From: Deltaproteobacteria bacterium
GTDB taxonomy: Bacteria; Desulfobacterota; Binatia; UBA12015
Direction: 5' to 3'
Assembly (NCBI GenBank): GCA_029262355.1
Contig: JAJCZO010000442.1
Span: forward strand, 1 to 46,668
DNA length: 46,668 bases
Shown: piece after piece, positions 24,990 to 33,528 of the stretch
How positions within the stretch are numbered: the stretch's first letter is position 1
Layout: the number at the start of each line of letters is the position of its first letter
Program-made: the position numbers and the translations under genes
Notes under the pieces: generated by a model
Told to the model about the DNA's origin: nothing
What the model saw: the letters and a program-made list of their open reading frames with translations, nothing else
Databases searched by the model: none

Positions 24990-26975
24990 GTGTCCCACGA
25001 TCCGAAGAAACAGAGCACCGGACTTCACCGACGAGAAGCCACCCGCATCGACCAACCCACGGTCGCGACGACGAGATCCGACGCAGAGGGGCCGGCGAAG
25101 CTGCTCGCGCGCGTGCGGCTCGGCCTCCTGGCCTGCGTTCTGCTCGCCTTCCTGTTCAGTGCCGTCAACCTCTGGGGTGACTCCACGCTCGCGCGCGAGC
25201 GCCTGCCCGGCCAAGCCGTACATGTAGTGATTCTGCTCCTGGCATGGGGTTCCACACGACGCTGGCCGACTACGCGGTGCGCCGTCGGAGCCGCATGCGT
25301 CGGCATCCTCTCTGTCCTGTTCACGACCTTGAGGGAGCCTTCGACGACGCCAATGGCCGCGGCAATCCTGGCTTTGGGCACCGGCGCGTTCCTACCTTGG
25401 AGCCTCCGAGCCCAAGGAGGGGCCGCTCTGCTGTGCTCGGGCGCGGTCATGAGTCATGCGGCGGTCTGGAAATCGGGCGCAGACGAGTTGGTGTCCCTGG
25501 CCGCCATGCTCGGCATAGGCGCTTCCCTCCTGGTCACCGCCGAGCAGACGCGACGCATGCGCGTCGTCCACGCCGCGCGCTGGAGTCAACGGGTCGGCCA
25601 GCGACTCCTCGAGTTGGCAACCCGAGCACCGTTCCAGTTCTGGTGGCTCGACCGCTCGGCCGACGGACACCGCGCGATCCTCCCGGGTCGACGCGGCCCA
25701 TCCCGAACCCAAGGATACTATGCCTACGACGGTCATCTGGATCTCCTTGGCGAGATACACCCGGGAGATCGCGACAGACTCGAACGAGAGACGAGGAAGA
25801 TCTTCGATTCGGGTCTCAATTCCCAGTACCGCACACTCGACCGGGATGGGGCGGTCCGGTGGATCCACATTCGAGCCTACCCGGTGGCGGACCGCGACGC
25901 GCCCGGCCACGTGACCGCCGTCGGATTCTCGGAGGACGTCACCGCCGAGCGCGCCGCGGCGCAGGCAGCGAAAGAGAGAGAGGAGATCTACGCGAAGCTC
26001 CTCGAGGAATCGCCCCACGCAGTCCTGGTCTTCGACGGCGACGCGAAGCTAAACAGAATGGACGCAGTCGCCGAGCGCCTGCTCGGACCAAGCGCCACAC
26101 TGGGCAGTCGACGATGGATGCACGCACTGACCCCTCCATCTCGGCGGACGGTCATCGATGGCCTGCGGCGCGGACGGTTCGCTGGACTTCCCGGCACAAT
26201 CCAGCTCGAATTGGACGAAGAGTCGTTTCAGCATGCCGAAGTGACGTATCGGCTGCTGCCGCGCGAGGACGGCCTCCAGTGCAGCGAGATCGTCTTGCGC
26301 GACGTAACCTTCCAGCGAAGGGCCGAGGATACCGCGCGCCTTCGTCGACTCACCGGACATCTGGAGGCGGCGCGGGAAGGCGAGCGAAGGCGAGTCGCCA
26401 CGCGCCTGCACGACGAAGTAGCCCAGCCTCTCACGGCGATCGGCTTGGCCACCGCGCTGGCCGAGGAACTCGCGGAGAGCGCTCCGGAACGCGCAGTCAC
26501 CCACCTCAGCGAGGTCCACGAAGTTTCGTCCGAGATCATGCGAACCATCCGCGAGCTCATCGGAGAACTGCGCCCGGACGAACTCGACCACCTCGGGCTC
26601 GCGGCTGCACTGCGGCGCCTGGCAGAGAGCGTCACCCGAGGACGCTTTGCATTGGAGCACCACATCGATGACGCCGTCGACGAATGCAGTCAGACGGTTA
26701 GCGAAGTCGTCTTCCGAACCGTCCAAGAGCTAGTCAAAGATGCCGCAGAGGGGCGATCCGCCACCCGAGCTAAGCTCCGAATCGGCGCCGTAGCGAACGA
26801 AATTCGCCTCGACTTCACGGACGACGGGCACGCGAGGCATCAGCAGAGTAGCGCAGACACCATAGAGCTCGTTCGCGAACGCATCGCGCCGCTGACAGGT
26901 CGTCTCGTGACCCAAAAGGGAACAACGAGTGACAACTCTCTCCGCATTCGGATTCCGCTGGAAAGTTTCCCATGA
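24990..26975 (+). CDS. PAS-containing sensor kinase with degenerate ATPase domain
   Basis: The product is 661 aa. Several hydrophobic helices lie at about 45-185, then a PAS/PAC region (215-335: YYAYDGHLDLLGEIHPGDRD, VRWIHIRAYPV, GFSEDVTAERAA), a second PAS-like region (340-455), and a HisKA_3-type helix with H474 in EGERRRVATRLHDEVAQPL. The C-terminal ATPase domain is unusual: the N box reads TVQELVKDAAEGRSATRAKL, lacking the Asn and the following His, the G1 box is DDGHAR and the G2 glycines are replaced (DTIELVRERIAPLTG). It may have weak or no kinase activity. A single-domain receiver gene follows 116 bases downstream and is the likely partner. Confidence 0.88.
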   Translation: MSHDPKKQSTGLHRREATRIDQPTVATTRSDAEGPAKLLARVRLGLLACVLLAFLFSAVNLWGDSTLARERLPGQAVHVVILLLAWGSTRRWPTTRCAVGAACVGILSVLFTTLREPSTTPMAAAILALGTGAFLPWSLRAQGGAALLCSGAVMSHAAVWKSGADELVSLAAMLGIGASLLVTAEQTRRMRVVHAARWSQRVGQRLLELATRAPFQFWWLDRSADGHRAILPGRRGPSRTQGYYAYDGHLDLLGEIHPGDRDRLERETRKIFDSGLNSQYRTLDRDGAVRWIHIRAYPVADRDAPGHVTAVGFSEDVTAERAAAQAAKEREEIYAKLLEESPHAVLVFDGDAKLNRMDAVAERLLGPSATLGSRRWMHALTPPSRRTVIDGLRRGRFAGLPGTIQLELDEESFQHAEVTYRLLPREDGLQCSEIVLRDVTFQRRAEDTARLRRLTGHLEAAREGERRRVATRLHDEVAQPLTAIGLATALAEELAESAPERAVTHLSEVHEVSSEIMRTIRELIGELRPDELDHLGLAAALRRLAESVTRGRFALEHHIDDAVDECSQTVSEVVFRTVQELVKDAAEGRSATRAKLRIGAVANEIRLDFTDDGHARHQQSSADTIELVRERIAPLTGRLVTQKGTTSDNSLRIRIPLESFP

Positions 26976-27005
26976 GTGCAGCCCACCTAATGCCCGCGTT
27001 CGATC

Positions 27006-27028
27006 GAACATTCGTCCGACGAATGTTC
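27006..27028. terminator. Perfect 10-bp inverted repeat between kinase and receiver genes
   Basis: GAACATTCGT and ACGAATGTTC are separated by only CCG and followed by TTCTTCTC. It lies 31 bases after the kinase stop. It could be a Rho-independent terminator for the kinase or a dyad operator ahead of the receiver gene; the short pyrimidine-rich tail allows the first, the perfect symmetry and the distance to the next start the second. Confidence 0.55.
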
Positions 27029-27091
27029 TTCTCATGACGCCGATTTCCGCTACTTTGGCTCCGACAGGTGTACGACCCCGGAGCCCCCCTC

Positions 27092-27529
27092 ATGCGCGTC
27101 GTCGACCGCCGATCTCTAAGCCGCGACGATACCTCGCGGAACAGCGCGGCGCGCCCTCGCCCGCACGTCTTGATCGTCGACGACGAACCTCTCGTGTGCC
27201 AACTGATGGGAAAAATGCTCGACGTCCACGGATGGCACAGCGACAGTCTCGCCTCGCCGCTCGAAGGCCTACGAAGATTCGCCGCATGCTCGAAGCCGCC
27301 AGAGTTGGCCATCCTAGACGTTCGAATGAAGGAGATGACCGGGCTCGACCTCGCCCAGAAGTTCTGGGAGCCAGAGCCACAGCTCCCCATCCTGTTCGTG
27401 TCCGGCGGCAGCAGAAGCTCCTTGGAGATCCCAACGGATCGGCCGGCCAGATTCCTTGCGAAGCCATTCTCGGGACAGGAGTTGGTAGAAGCCGTTCGAT
27501 GCCTAACCCGAAACTCCCTCGGTTCGTAG
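27092..27529 (+). CDS. Single-domain response regulator (CheY-like receiver)
   Basis: The ATG at 27092 (MRVVDRRSLS) follows a GGAG nine bases upstream and gives 145 aa; a GTG at 27068 is an alternative. The receiver has the acidic pair in VLIVDDEPL, phosphoacceptor D76 in LAILDVRMKEMTG, S in LFVSGG and K in FLAKPF. There is no output domain, so it acts by protein contact or as a phosphate relay. It follows the PAS kinase and is probably its partner. The 3' end abuts an IS110 transposase in opposite orientation, so the C-terminus could have been reset by the insertion, although its length is normal. Confidence 0.9.
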   Translation: MRVVDRRSLSRDDTSRNSAARPRPHVLIVDDEPLVCQLMGKMLDVHGWHSDSLASPLEGLRRFAACSKPPELAILDVRMKEMTGLDLAQKFWEPEPQLPILFVSGGSRSSLEIPTDRPARFLAKPFSGQELVEAVRCLTRNSLGS

Positions 27530-28886
27530 GGTGATGGGGACGAGCTGGAAGCCGAGGTCAAGGGCGGAGGCAGTGATGGATCTGAGACGACGTTGTTCGA
27601 AGCGTTGGTCGTATGCCTTGGCGCCTTCGTCGATGTAGTCCTGTCCGTAGCGGAGCATGCGATAGAGGAGGGTGGCAATTTTTCGCGCGGTGGCGAAGAT
27701 GGCCACTTTGGCGCCTTTTCGTCGCGCGACGCGGCGGTAGTAGGCACCGATTGCGGTCTGCGTTCTGCCCACAGAGACGGCAGCCAGTCGTAGTACGTGC
27801 GCGATGCGGTTGGCCCCGGCGCCATTGCGGCGCTTGTTGAGCGGCTTTCCGGCCGAGAAGTTCATGCGTGGGCTGAGCCGAAGCCAGGAAATGAAGTGGT
27901 GCTCGTTGGGGAAGGAGCTCAAGTCGGGGCCCACCTCGGCGAAGACTTCGAGCGCGGCGGTGGGGCTGATGGCCGTCAATATGGGTCGCATCGACACCGG
28001 CCAGTCGCCAAAGCTCGGTGCGAAGCGACTGCTCGCCGCGTGCGCGGATCTTCTTTTCCTTACTCAATACCGGATGAGGCGATGGCGTCTGCGCACGACG
28101 GTCGGACGGCTGTAGCCCTTTGATCCAGGACAAGATCTGCGCGTCGTAGTCGCCGAGCATCTCGACCACTTGATCGTAGAGGCGCAAGGACATCTTCAAA
28201 TTGAAGAGGTGCTCATCGCGCCAGCTGCCCTTGAGGTGCGTGGCGATCTGCTCGGCCGACTTCTTACAGCGCCCGTCTCGAAGCTTCGCAAGTCGGTGCG
28301 GATCGCGCTCGCCTTCGACGATCGCTCGTACGATCGCCATCCCGGTCACTCCGGTCAGCTCGGTCACCGCGTGGTGGACCTGCACGTTCATCTGATCCAG
28401 AGCCTTCTGCATCCACTGCACGGCGCGGGTCCGCTCGCCGCCCAGATTGGCGCGCTGGCGGCGAAGAGCACGCAGCTTGCAGATCGCTTCATCGGGACGA
28501 AACGACCCACGCAGCAGGCCGCAGGCGTGAAGCTTCTGGATCCACTGGCAGTCGATCATGTCGGTCTTGCGACCAGGAACGCCATGAAGCTGCCGTGCGT
28601 TGACCAGCACGGCTTCGACCCCCTTGGACTCCAGCATCTCGTAAAGCGGAATCCAGTAGACGCTGGTGCTTTCCATCGCCACCGATCTCACTCCCTGCTC
28701 GATCAGCCATGCGCACAACGCCTCGAGATCCGCCGTCGTCGTGCAAAAGCGCCTCACCTGCGGCTCACCCGACTCCGTTGCGGGCCCACACGCGCAGTGC
28801 TCGCGCGCACCAAGGTCGACCCCAGCGACGTCGCTGCGAATCACACCCAGTCCCCGATCTCGGCTCGCCCTCTTCTTCTTTCCCAT
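27503..28886 (-). pseudogene. IS110-family transposase with one frameshift
   Basis: From the ATG at 28886 the protein shows the RuvC-like DEDD residues: DVAGVDLGAREH, AMESTSVYWIPLYEMLES and the pair of Asp in GRKTDMIDCQWIQKLHACGL. The C-terminal Transposase_20 part (TAISPTAALEVFAEVGPD, FISWLRLSPRMNFSAGKPL, GANRIAHVLRLAA with its Ser) is in the next frame. The break is at about 27977, where GAC-GGC-CAT should read GAC-GGC-ATC, so one extra C is present. Otherwise the length (about 460 codons) is that of a whole IS110 transposase. The reading runs on to 27503, inside the 3' end of the receiver gene, beyond the natural element end. Confidence 0.9.
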
Positions 28887-29600
28887 GATACCGTGCCTCC
28901 AGTTGGTTGGATTTGGGAGGCTGCGGCCCGAGATGGCAGTCGTTGTGGATTCTAAGCTTGGGGAGATCTCGCTGTGAACGAGACTCGCCAGTGAATGATG
29001 GCCGACTCGGGACCATGCTAGTCTTGGAGCATCAAAGCGTCAGTGGTAGCGGGGTCATGACTGCCGCAGCCTCCCACCTCTTTCTCACCACGACCTCGCG
29101 CTCGCCTGCAAGACCGGAGTTTCTCACCCGAATGATCCGGCGCCGCCGCCGGTGGCCATGCTAGTACGCAGCTCGGTCGGCGGGCCCGTGGCCCGCGAGA
29201 ACTCGTGACACACAGCCTGGATCGGTTCCTGTCGAGGCTCTGCGACGAAGTACACGAATAAGCGACTACACGCCGTACTGCTCTTCAGTCGCCTCAGCGC
29301 GTACCGTGCGACATCGTCGTGTTTCAGCGAGCGGCAGAGCGGCGACTGGTCGTTTAGTTCAGCATGGCGTCCGCGCACAGGTAGCGTGATGTCCGAGACG
29401 CAGGCTGTCCCAACAGCGGCCAGAGGAAGCCATCCCGCCCCGCCCGCCCGTTCAGGATGCGCAGACCTAGAATCCCTGCTGGCATGAGAACACCCCGTAG
29501 TCCGCCTGACAGTCGGGGCCCCCGCGGCCAGCTCCCTGTCAGGCTACGTCGGAGCTCGCGTTCGACCGCTGTGCGTTCTCAGAACCCGTCCGAGACACGA
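28887..29600. other. 714-bp stretch without a recognisable gene
   Basis: Open frames here (for example minus 29124-29378) show no family features and atypical composition. The left part should contain the IS110 end; the right part flanks an integrase-type transposase remnant and contains the 15-mer GCGTTCTCAGAACCC at 29573-29587. I see nothing else. Confidence 0.4.
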
Positions 29601-29786
29601 TCACGCCGCATCCGCCCACACGTACCGATGCTGGAGGCCGCCGACGCGTGAGAACGAGATCACCTGCGCAGTCGAGGAAGGCCGTGGCTCCGCTGGTCGC
29701 CCCAAAGGAGCGTCGGGTGCGCGTATGAACGCGGTCGGCGTTGCAGTAGCCCACGTAGGCGGTGAGAAGTCGCTTCAGGTGTCCCG
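29601..29786 (-). pseudogene. C-terminal fragment of an integrase-core transposase
   Basis: Minus-strand reading gives HLKRLLTAYVGYCNADRVHT and, after a frame change, VISFSRVGGLQHRYVWADAA with TGA at 29601. These match the C-terminal end of rve-type transposases (YYNxxRxH and VGGLHHRY). It is the complementary part of the N-terminal fragment at 855-1103, about 28.5 kb away. It directly abuts the IS3 fragment at 29787. Confidence 0.8.
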
Positions 29787-30177
29787 GAAGACCTGGAACT
29801 GACGGAGACAGCGGTCCGGGAATGGGTTCGGCTTGCAGAGATCGATGACGGGAAAGGCCCTCCGGGAGCGTTGACGACGGAGGAGCGCGAGGAGTTGCGG
29901 CATCTCCGGCGAGAGAACAAGCGGCTGGAGATGGAACGCTCAATCTTAAAAAAAGCGCCTTCTCGCGAAAGAGAGCACATGAGATTCGTGTTCATCCATG
30001 CGGAGAGGGCCAGCTATCCGGTGCGGATGCTCTGTCGGGTTCTCGAAGTATCGCGCAGCGGCTACTACGCCTGGCTGGGACGTTCACCGTCGGCGCGGAA
30101 GAAAGCAGACGCGCAGTTGGCGACGAAGATCGCGGCCGTGCACAAGAAGAGTCGTGGGACGTACGGGAGCCCGCGAA
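29787..30177 (+). pseudogene. IS3-family transposase fragment (OrfA end plus OrfB start)
   Basis: In one frame, the OrfA end (EDLELTETAVREWVRLAEID, LTTEEREELRHLRRENKRLE, ERSILKK) continues directly into the OrfB start (MRFVFIHAERASYPVRMLCR, VLEVSRSGYYAWLGRSPSAR, AAVHKKSRGTYGSPR). The normal -1 frameshift between OrfA and OrfB is replaced by a direct in-frame fusion. The OrfA helix-turn-helix and the entire DDE core of OrfB are missing. The fragment ends where the next small gene begins. Confidence 0.85.
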
Positions 30178-30462
30178 GTGAGGGACGCAAGCGATGACGT
30201 CGCCGTCTTGCGCCCAGCGCCCTACTTGTCCGCGAACGAGCTTGCCGACGTGACGCCGTGGACGCCAAAGGCCATCCGGCGCAAGGTCGAGCGCGGGCAC
30301 TTCCTGCTCGGCGTTCACTACTTCCAGCCCGGCGGGCCTGGCACCGAGATGTTCTTCGACTTCAAGGCGGTCTGCGCCTTCATTCGGGGCGACGCCGTCT
30401 CGGGACAGCGGGGGTACGATGTCGACCAAGCCAGGCGACAGGCGAACACGCTGCTCGGTTGA
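30178..30462 (+). CDS. Small possible DNA-binding / excisionase-like protein
   Basis: The frame ending at 30462 is open through the IS3 fragment, but its own product probably starts at the GTG at 30178 (VRDASDDVAVLRPAPYLSAN), about 94 aa. YLSANELADVTPWTPKAIRR followed by KVERGHFLLGVHYF resembles the winged helix-turn-helix of excisionases and phage regulators. It overlaps the start of the integrase frame (30419), as Xis/Int pairs often do. The IS3 insertion may have removed its original start. Confidence 0.6.
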   Translation: MRDASDDVAVLRPAPYLSANELADVTPWTPKAIRRKVERGHFLLGVHYFQPGGPGTEMFFDFKAVCAFIRGDAVSGQRGYDVDQARRQANTLLG

Positions 30463-31728
30463 TCGCACCGGCAGGCACCTTCGCCTGATCTACTCGCTGC
30501 GAGGCACCCGCGTCCGATGCACGACCAAGCACCGCGTCGGCGACCCGGAAGCCGAGGCAAAGGCGGTAGCCCTGGCCGACGTCTTCGCCGAGATGCTCGC
30601 CAACCGCCACGACCCTCGAGAGATCTTTCATGGCGACCCGCGGCTGCGGTTCTCGCCGGGCATCGAGGTCGCCCCGGCACCCGTCGGAGCGCCGCCCGCC
30701 CCTGCCTTCCGCGAGTTCGAGACGATCGAGAGCTATTTTCGCCGTTGGTTCGCCAGCAAGACCGAAGGCCGAAAGTCCGGACGCCGCGACTACCGACGCC
30801 ACGTCGAGGGCTACGTCTTGCCCCGTATCGGCTCCCTGCCGATCTCCGACTTCGATGCTCGCCCCTCCTATGCCGCCTGCGCGACGAGCTCATCCTGAGC
30901 GGCGGCAAGGGCGGCGCGGGGCTAGCTCACAAGACCGTCCGCAACATCGTCGGGGCTTCGCCGCGGGCGATGATCCGCGCCGCTGTCTACGAGGGCGCAA
31001 TTGACCGCGATCCCTACCGGTCGAAAGACTGGCAGACCTGGCCGCCATGCATGGACGAGCGGCCCACCGCGAACCCGTTCACGCCCGACGAGCGAGACTT
31101 GGTCCTTCGCTGGTTCGCCGACCGGACCTACCTCGTGAGCGGCAAGGCCAGGAAGATCGCCGGCTTCTACGGCTGGGTCGCCGTGCAATTCCTCGCCGCC
31201 CTGAGCCCGTCCGAGGCGTCGGGCCTTCGCGTGCGAGATCTCCTTCTCGAGCGCCGGACTCTACTCGTCCGCCGCTCGCGCGACCTGGGCGAGTACGGGC
31301 CGACGAAGACAGTCACCCGACGCCGCTCGGTCGAAATGTCGCCTCGGCTTGCCGAGATCCTGCAACCGTTCGCCACTGCCGACCTCGACGCGCCGCTGTT
31401 CCCGAACTCCTCGGGGACGCCGGTCATGCGAGATAACGCGCACTGGCCTCGAGCACTTCGCGAACTCGGCATCGCGGCGCGCGGCATCTATTGCGCGAAG
31501 GACACCTGGGTATCAGTCGCGATCATGGCCCGGCGCCCGCCCGAGTGGATCGAGAAGCAGACCGGCGTCGACCGCAAGACACTGCGCGATCATTACGCCG
31601 CCTGGTACCCCGCCGAGAGCGATCGACAGCACGAGGAAATCCGCCGCTTCGAGCGTCGTCTACCCAAATCAGAGCCCGCACTTACCCAAATCGGGCACGA
31701 CGCGGACGAAAAAAAGCCGCGAACCTAA
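30419..31728 (+). pseudogene. Tyrosine integrase beside tRNA-Leu, frameshifted
   Basis: The ATG at 30419 starts an N-terminal region with a core-binding domain (FREFETIESYFRRWFASKTE, RDYRRHVEGYVLPRIGSLPI). A one-base shift at about 30860-30880 moves the rest to another frame: LCRLRDELILSGGKGGAGLA, HKTVRNIVGASPRAMIRAAV, then the catalytic domain to 31728. That domain is unusual: AALSPSEASGLRVRDL has Ser where the first catalytic Arg (TGxRPSE) is expected, and the His-x-x-Arg box reads YCAKDTWVSVA, a KDT variant I recall from some integrases. The nucleophile is probably Y in LRDHYAAWYP. With the frameshift it is probably inactive, unless the shift is an assembly error. Confidence 0.8.
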
Positions 31729-31745
31729 AGAGATCCACGGCTTTT
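31709..31745 (-). terminator. Rho-independent terminator of tRNA-Leu, overlapping the integrase 3' end
   Basis: In minus-strand sense AAAAGCCG, an 18-base loop and CGGC followed by seven T form a stem-loop with T-tract seven bases past the tRNA 3' end. The same DNA encodes the last codons of the integrase (EKKPRT, stop). Confidence 0.75.
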
Positions 31746-31751
31746 CGGTAG

Positions 31752-31831
31752 TGCGAGAGGGGGGACTCGAACCCCCACGGTTGCCCGCTAGATCCTAAGT
31801 CTAGTGCGTCTGCCAATTCCGCCACTCTCGC
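31752..31831 (-). tRNA. tRNA-Leu (anticodon UAG)
   Basis: The minus strand folds into a class II cloverleaf: acceptor stem GCGAGAG/CTCTCGC with discriminator A, D arm GCGGAATTGGCAGACGC, anticodon stem CTAGA/TCTAG with loop CTTAGGA (anticodon TAG), a variable arm CGGGCAACCGT and T arm GGGGG-TTCGAGT-CCCCC. CCA is not encoded. The integrase gene lies immediately 3', so this is the likely integration target of the accessory region to the left. Confidence 0.96.
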
Positions 31832-31892
31832 TGAAGGCAATGAACCTAACACCGGGAAAGTTGCTCCACGAGCCATCCTGACACCACATCCT

Positions 31893-32285
31893 TCAAATGT
31901 CCGCACGCGGCGCGGTGGGGCCGCTGCCCTGCCTCGCCTTCCTGGCCGCCAGCCGGATTCGGACCTTTACCTGACGCAGCAAGCGCCTGGCCCAGGCGAA
32001 CTCGGTCGCCAGAATCGCGATGCCGGCCGGAATGACCACGAAAGCAGGCCCTGGAAGGACGAGCATCACGATACCGATCGCCACGACGGTCCCTCCGACG
32101 ATGAGAACGACCAGTTTTCGGGCCCGCCTCAGCAGCGCCGGCCCTTCGGGCTCGCGCTCCCCACCCGGGGGCGAATCCCCAGACCGCACGGAAGGATGGG
32201 GCGACGGCGAGCGCCGCTGCGGCGATGCGCCACTGGCCTCGTCCTGGTCGGTCCGCTCTCCGGGAAGTCCTGCCACCGCGGCCAT
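31893..32285 (-). CDS. PGPGW-family transmembrane protein
   Basis: The ATG at 32285 (MAAVAGLPGERTDQ) gives 130 aa. A polar Pro/Ser-rich N-terminus (about 55 residues) precedes two hydrophobic segments, LVVLIVGGTVVAIGIVMLVL and FVVIPAGIAILATEFAWA, joined by PGP, the signature of the PGPGW family of small inner-membrane proteins of unknown function. A basic C-tail follows. The long frame upstream of 32285 is antisense to the HlyD gene and not coding. It is transcribed divergently from the efflux operon. Confidence 0.85.
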   Translation of the reverse strand: MAAVAGLPGERTDQDEASGASPQRRSPSPHPSVRSGDSPPGGEREPEGPALLRRARKLVVLIVGGTVVAIGIVMLVLPGPAFVVIPAGIAILATEFAWARRLLRQVKVRIRLAARKARQGSGPTAPRADI

Positions 32286-32364
32286 TCTACCCAGCCTGCA
32301 GTCCAAGGCGACCGGGCTCGGGGCGAATCGAGCGTCCGCTTCGCAAGAAGGCTCGGCAAAAGGC

Positions 32365-33528
32365 ATGATGGGTTCGATGAACCGCCGTCTTGCCTGGACC
32401 GTGCTCGCGGTCATCGCGGTCGTGACCCTCGCCCTGTGGCTCGTCACCCGCCCCGACCCGATTCCCGTCGTTTTGACACCCGTAGAATCCGGGCGGGTAA
32501 ACGCCACGGTCGCAAATACCCGAGCCGGCACGATCGAAGCCTGCCGCCGAGCCCGGATGTCCACCTCGATGGGAGGCCAGATCGCCCGCCTGCCCGTCGC
32601 CGAAGGCGATCGCGTCGAGCAGGGCCAGGTTCTGCTCGAGCTCTGGAACGACGACACGAAGGCGCAGGTCGCTCTGGCGGAGCGCGAGATCCTGGCCGCC
32701 AAGTCGCGGGCCGTCGAGGCCTGCACGATGGCAGAGATCGCCGCCAACGACTCCCAGCGCGTCGTCCGACTCCGAGACCAGGGGGTCGCCGCCGTCGAGA
32801 CCACCGACACGGCGGTCGGCGAAGCCAAGGCCCGGGCAGCAGCGTGCCAGGCGGCGCAGACCTCGACACTGGTCAGCGAAGCACGCCTCGATGCTGCCCG
32901 CGCCGCAATGGATCGCACCATCCTGCGCGCACCGTTCGCTGGGATCGTGGCCGAGATCAACGGCGAGGTCGGCGAAGTCGTCACCCCATCGCCCGTCGGC
33001 GTGGCCACCTTGCCGACCGTCGACCTCATCGACACCCAGTGCCTGTACGTTCGCGCGCCGATCGACGAGATCGATGCGGGCGCCGTGAGAGAGGGACTCC
33101 CGGCGCTGATCACGCTCGACGCCTTTCCGGGCGCGGAGTACCCGGCAACCGTGCGACGCGTCGCCCCGTACGTGCTCGATCTCGAAAAGCAGGCGCGCAC
33201 GGTCGCCGTCGAGATTTCGTTCGACGACATCGAGAACGCAGGCGCACTGCTCGTCGGCTACAGTGCGGACGTCGAGATCATCCTCGACGTCCGCGAGAAC
33301 GTCTTGCGCGTTCCGACCGAGGCCCTGCTCGAGGGCCACCAGGTGCTCGTCCACAGAGACGGTGTTCTCGAGGAACGCAAAATCGAAGCGGGTCTCGAGA
33401 ACTGGGAGTTCACCGAAGTCGTTTCCGGGCTCGAGGAGGGCGACCAGGTCGTTCTGACCGTCGACCGCGACGGCCTCGCCGACGGCGTGGAGGTCACCCG
33501 AGAAGACCCGTCGGCAGCGACAGAATGA
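32365..33528 (+). CDS. HlyD/MacA-family periplasmic adaptor of a MacB-type efflux system
   Basis: ATG codons at 32365, 32368 and 32377 are possible; the product is about 387 aa. An N-terminal membrane anchor (LAWTVLAVIAVVTLALWLV) is followed by the lipoyl half GGQIARLPVAEGDRVEQGQV, a coiled-coil hairpin (about 100-185), the second lipoyl half RAPFAGIVAEINGEVGEVV, a beta-barrel (LYVRAPIDEIDAG, YSADVEIILDVRENVLRVPT) and a membrane-proximal domain. It links the inner-membrane permeases to an outer-membrane exit. The stop overlaps the ATG of the ATPase gene (ATGA), so the genes are coupled. The exported substrate is unknown. Confidence 0.93.
   Translation: MMGSMNRRLAWTVLAVIAVVTLALWLVTRPDPIPVVLTPVESGRVNATVANTRAGTIEACRRARMSTSMGGQIARLPVAEGDRVEQGQVLLELWNDDTKAQVALAEREILAAKSRAVEACTMAEIAANDSQRVVRLRDQGVAAVETTDTAVGEAKARAAACQAAQTSTLVSEARLDAARAAMDRTILRAPFAGIVAEINGEVGEVVTPSPVGVATLPTVDLIDTQCLYVRAPIDEIDAGAVREGLPALITLDAFPGAEYPATVRRVAPYVLDLEKQARTVAVEISFDDIENAGALLVGYSADVEIILDVRENVLRVPTEALLEGHQVLVHRDGVLEERKIEAGLENWEFTEVVSGLEEGDQVVLTVDRDGLADGVEVTREDPSAATE

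Noticed and set aside
29124-29378. Minus-strand 84-codon frame in the 714-bp gap
   Set aside because: No ribosome site, no domain, and composition unlike real genes here.
1-31708. Second copy of the tRNA-Leu 3' end as distal attachment site
   Set aside because: Scanning by eye for the T-arm sequence (GGGACTCGAACCC) left of the integrase found no copy within the window; the distal site, if present, is outside.
31893-33230. Long minus-strand frame of 445 codons
   Set aside because: Only the last 130 codons (PGPGW protein, start 32285) are believable; the remainder is antisense to the well-supported HlyD gene and is Ser/Arg-rich.
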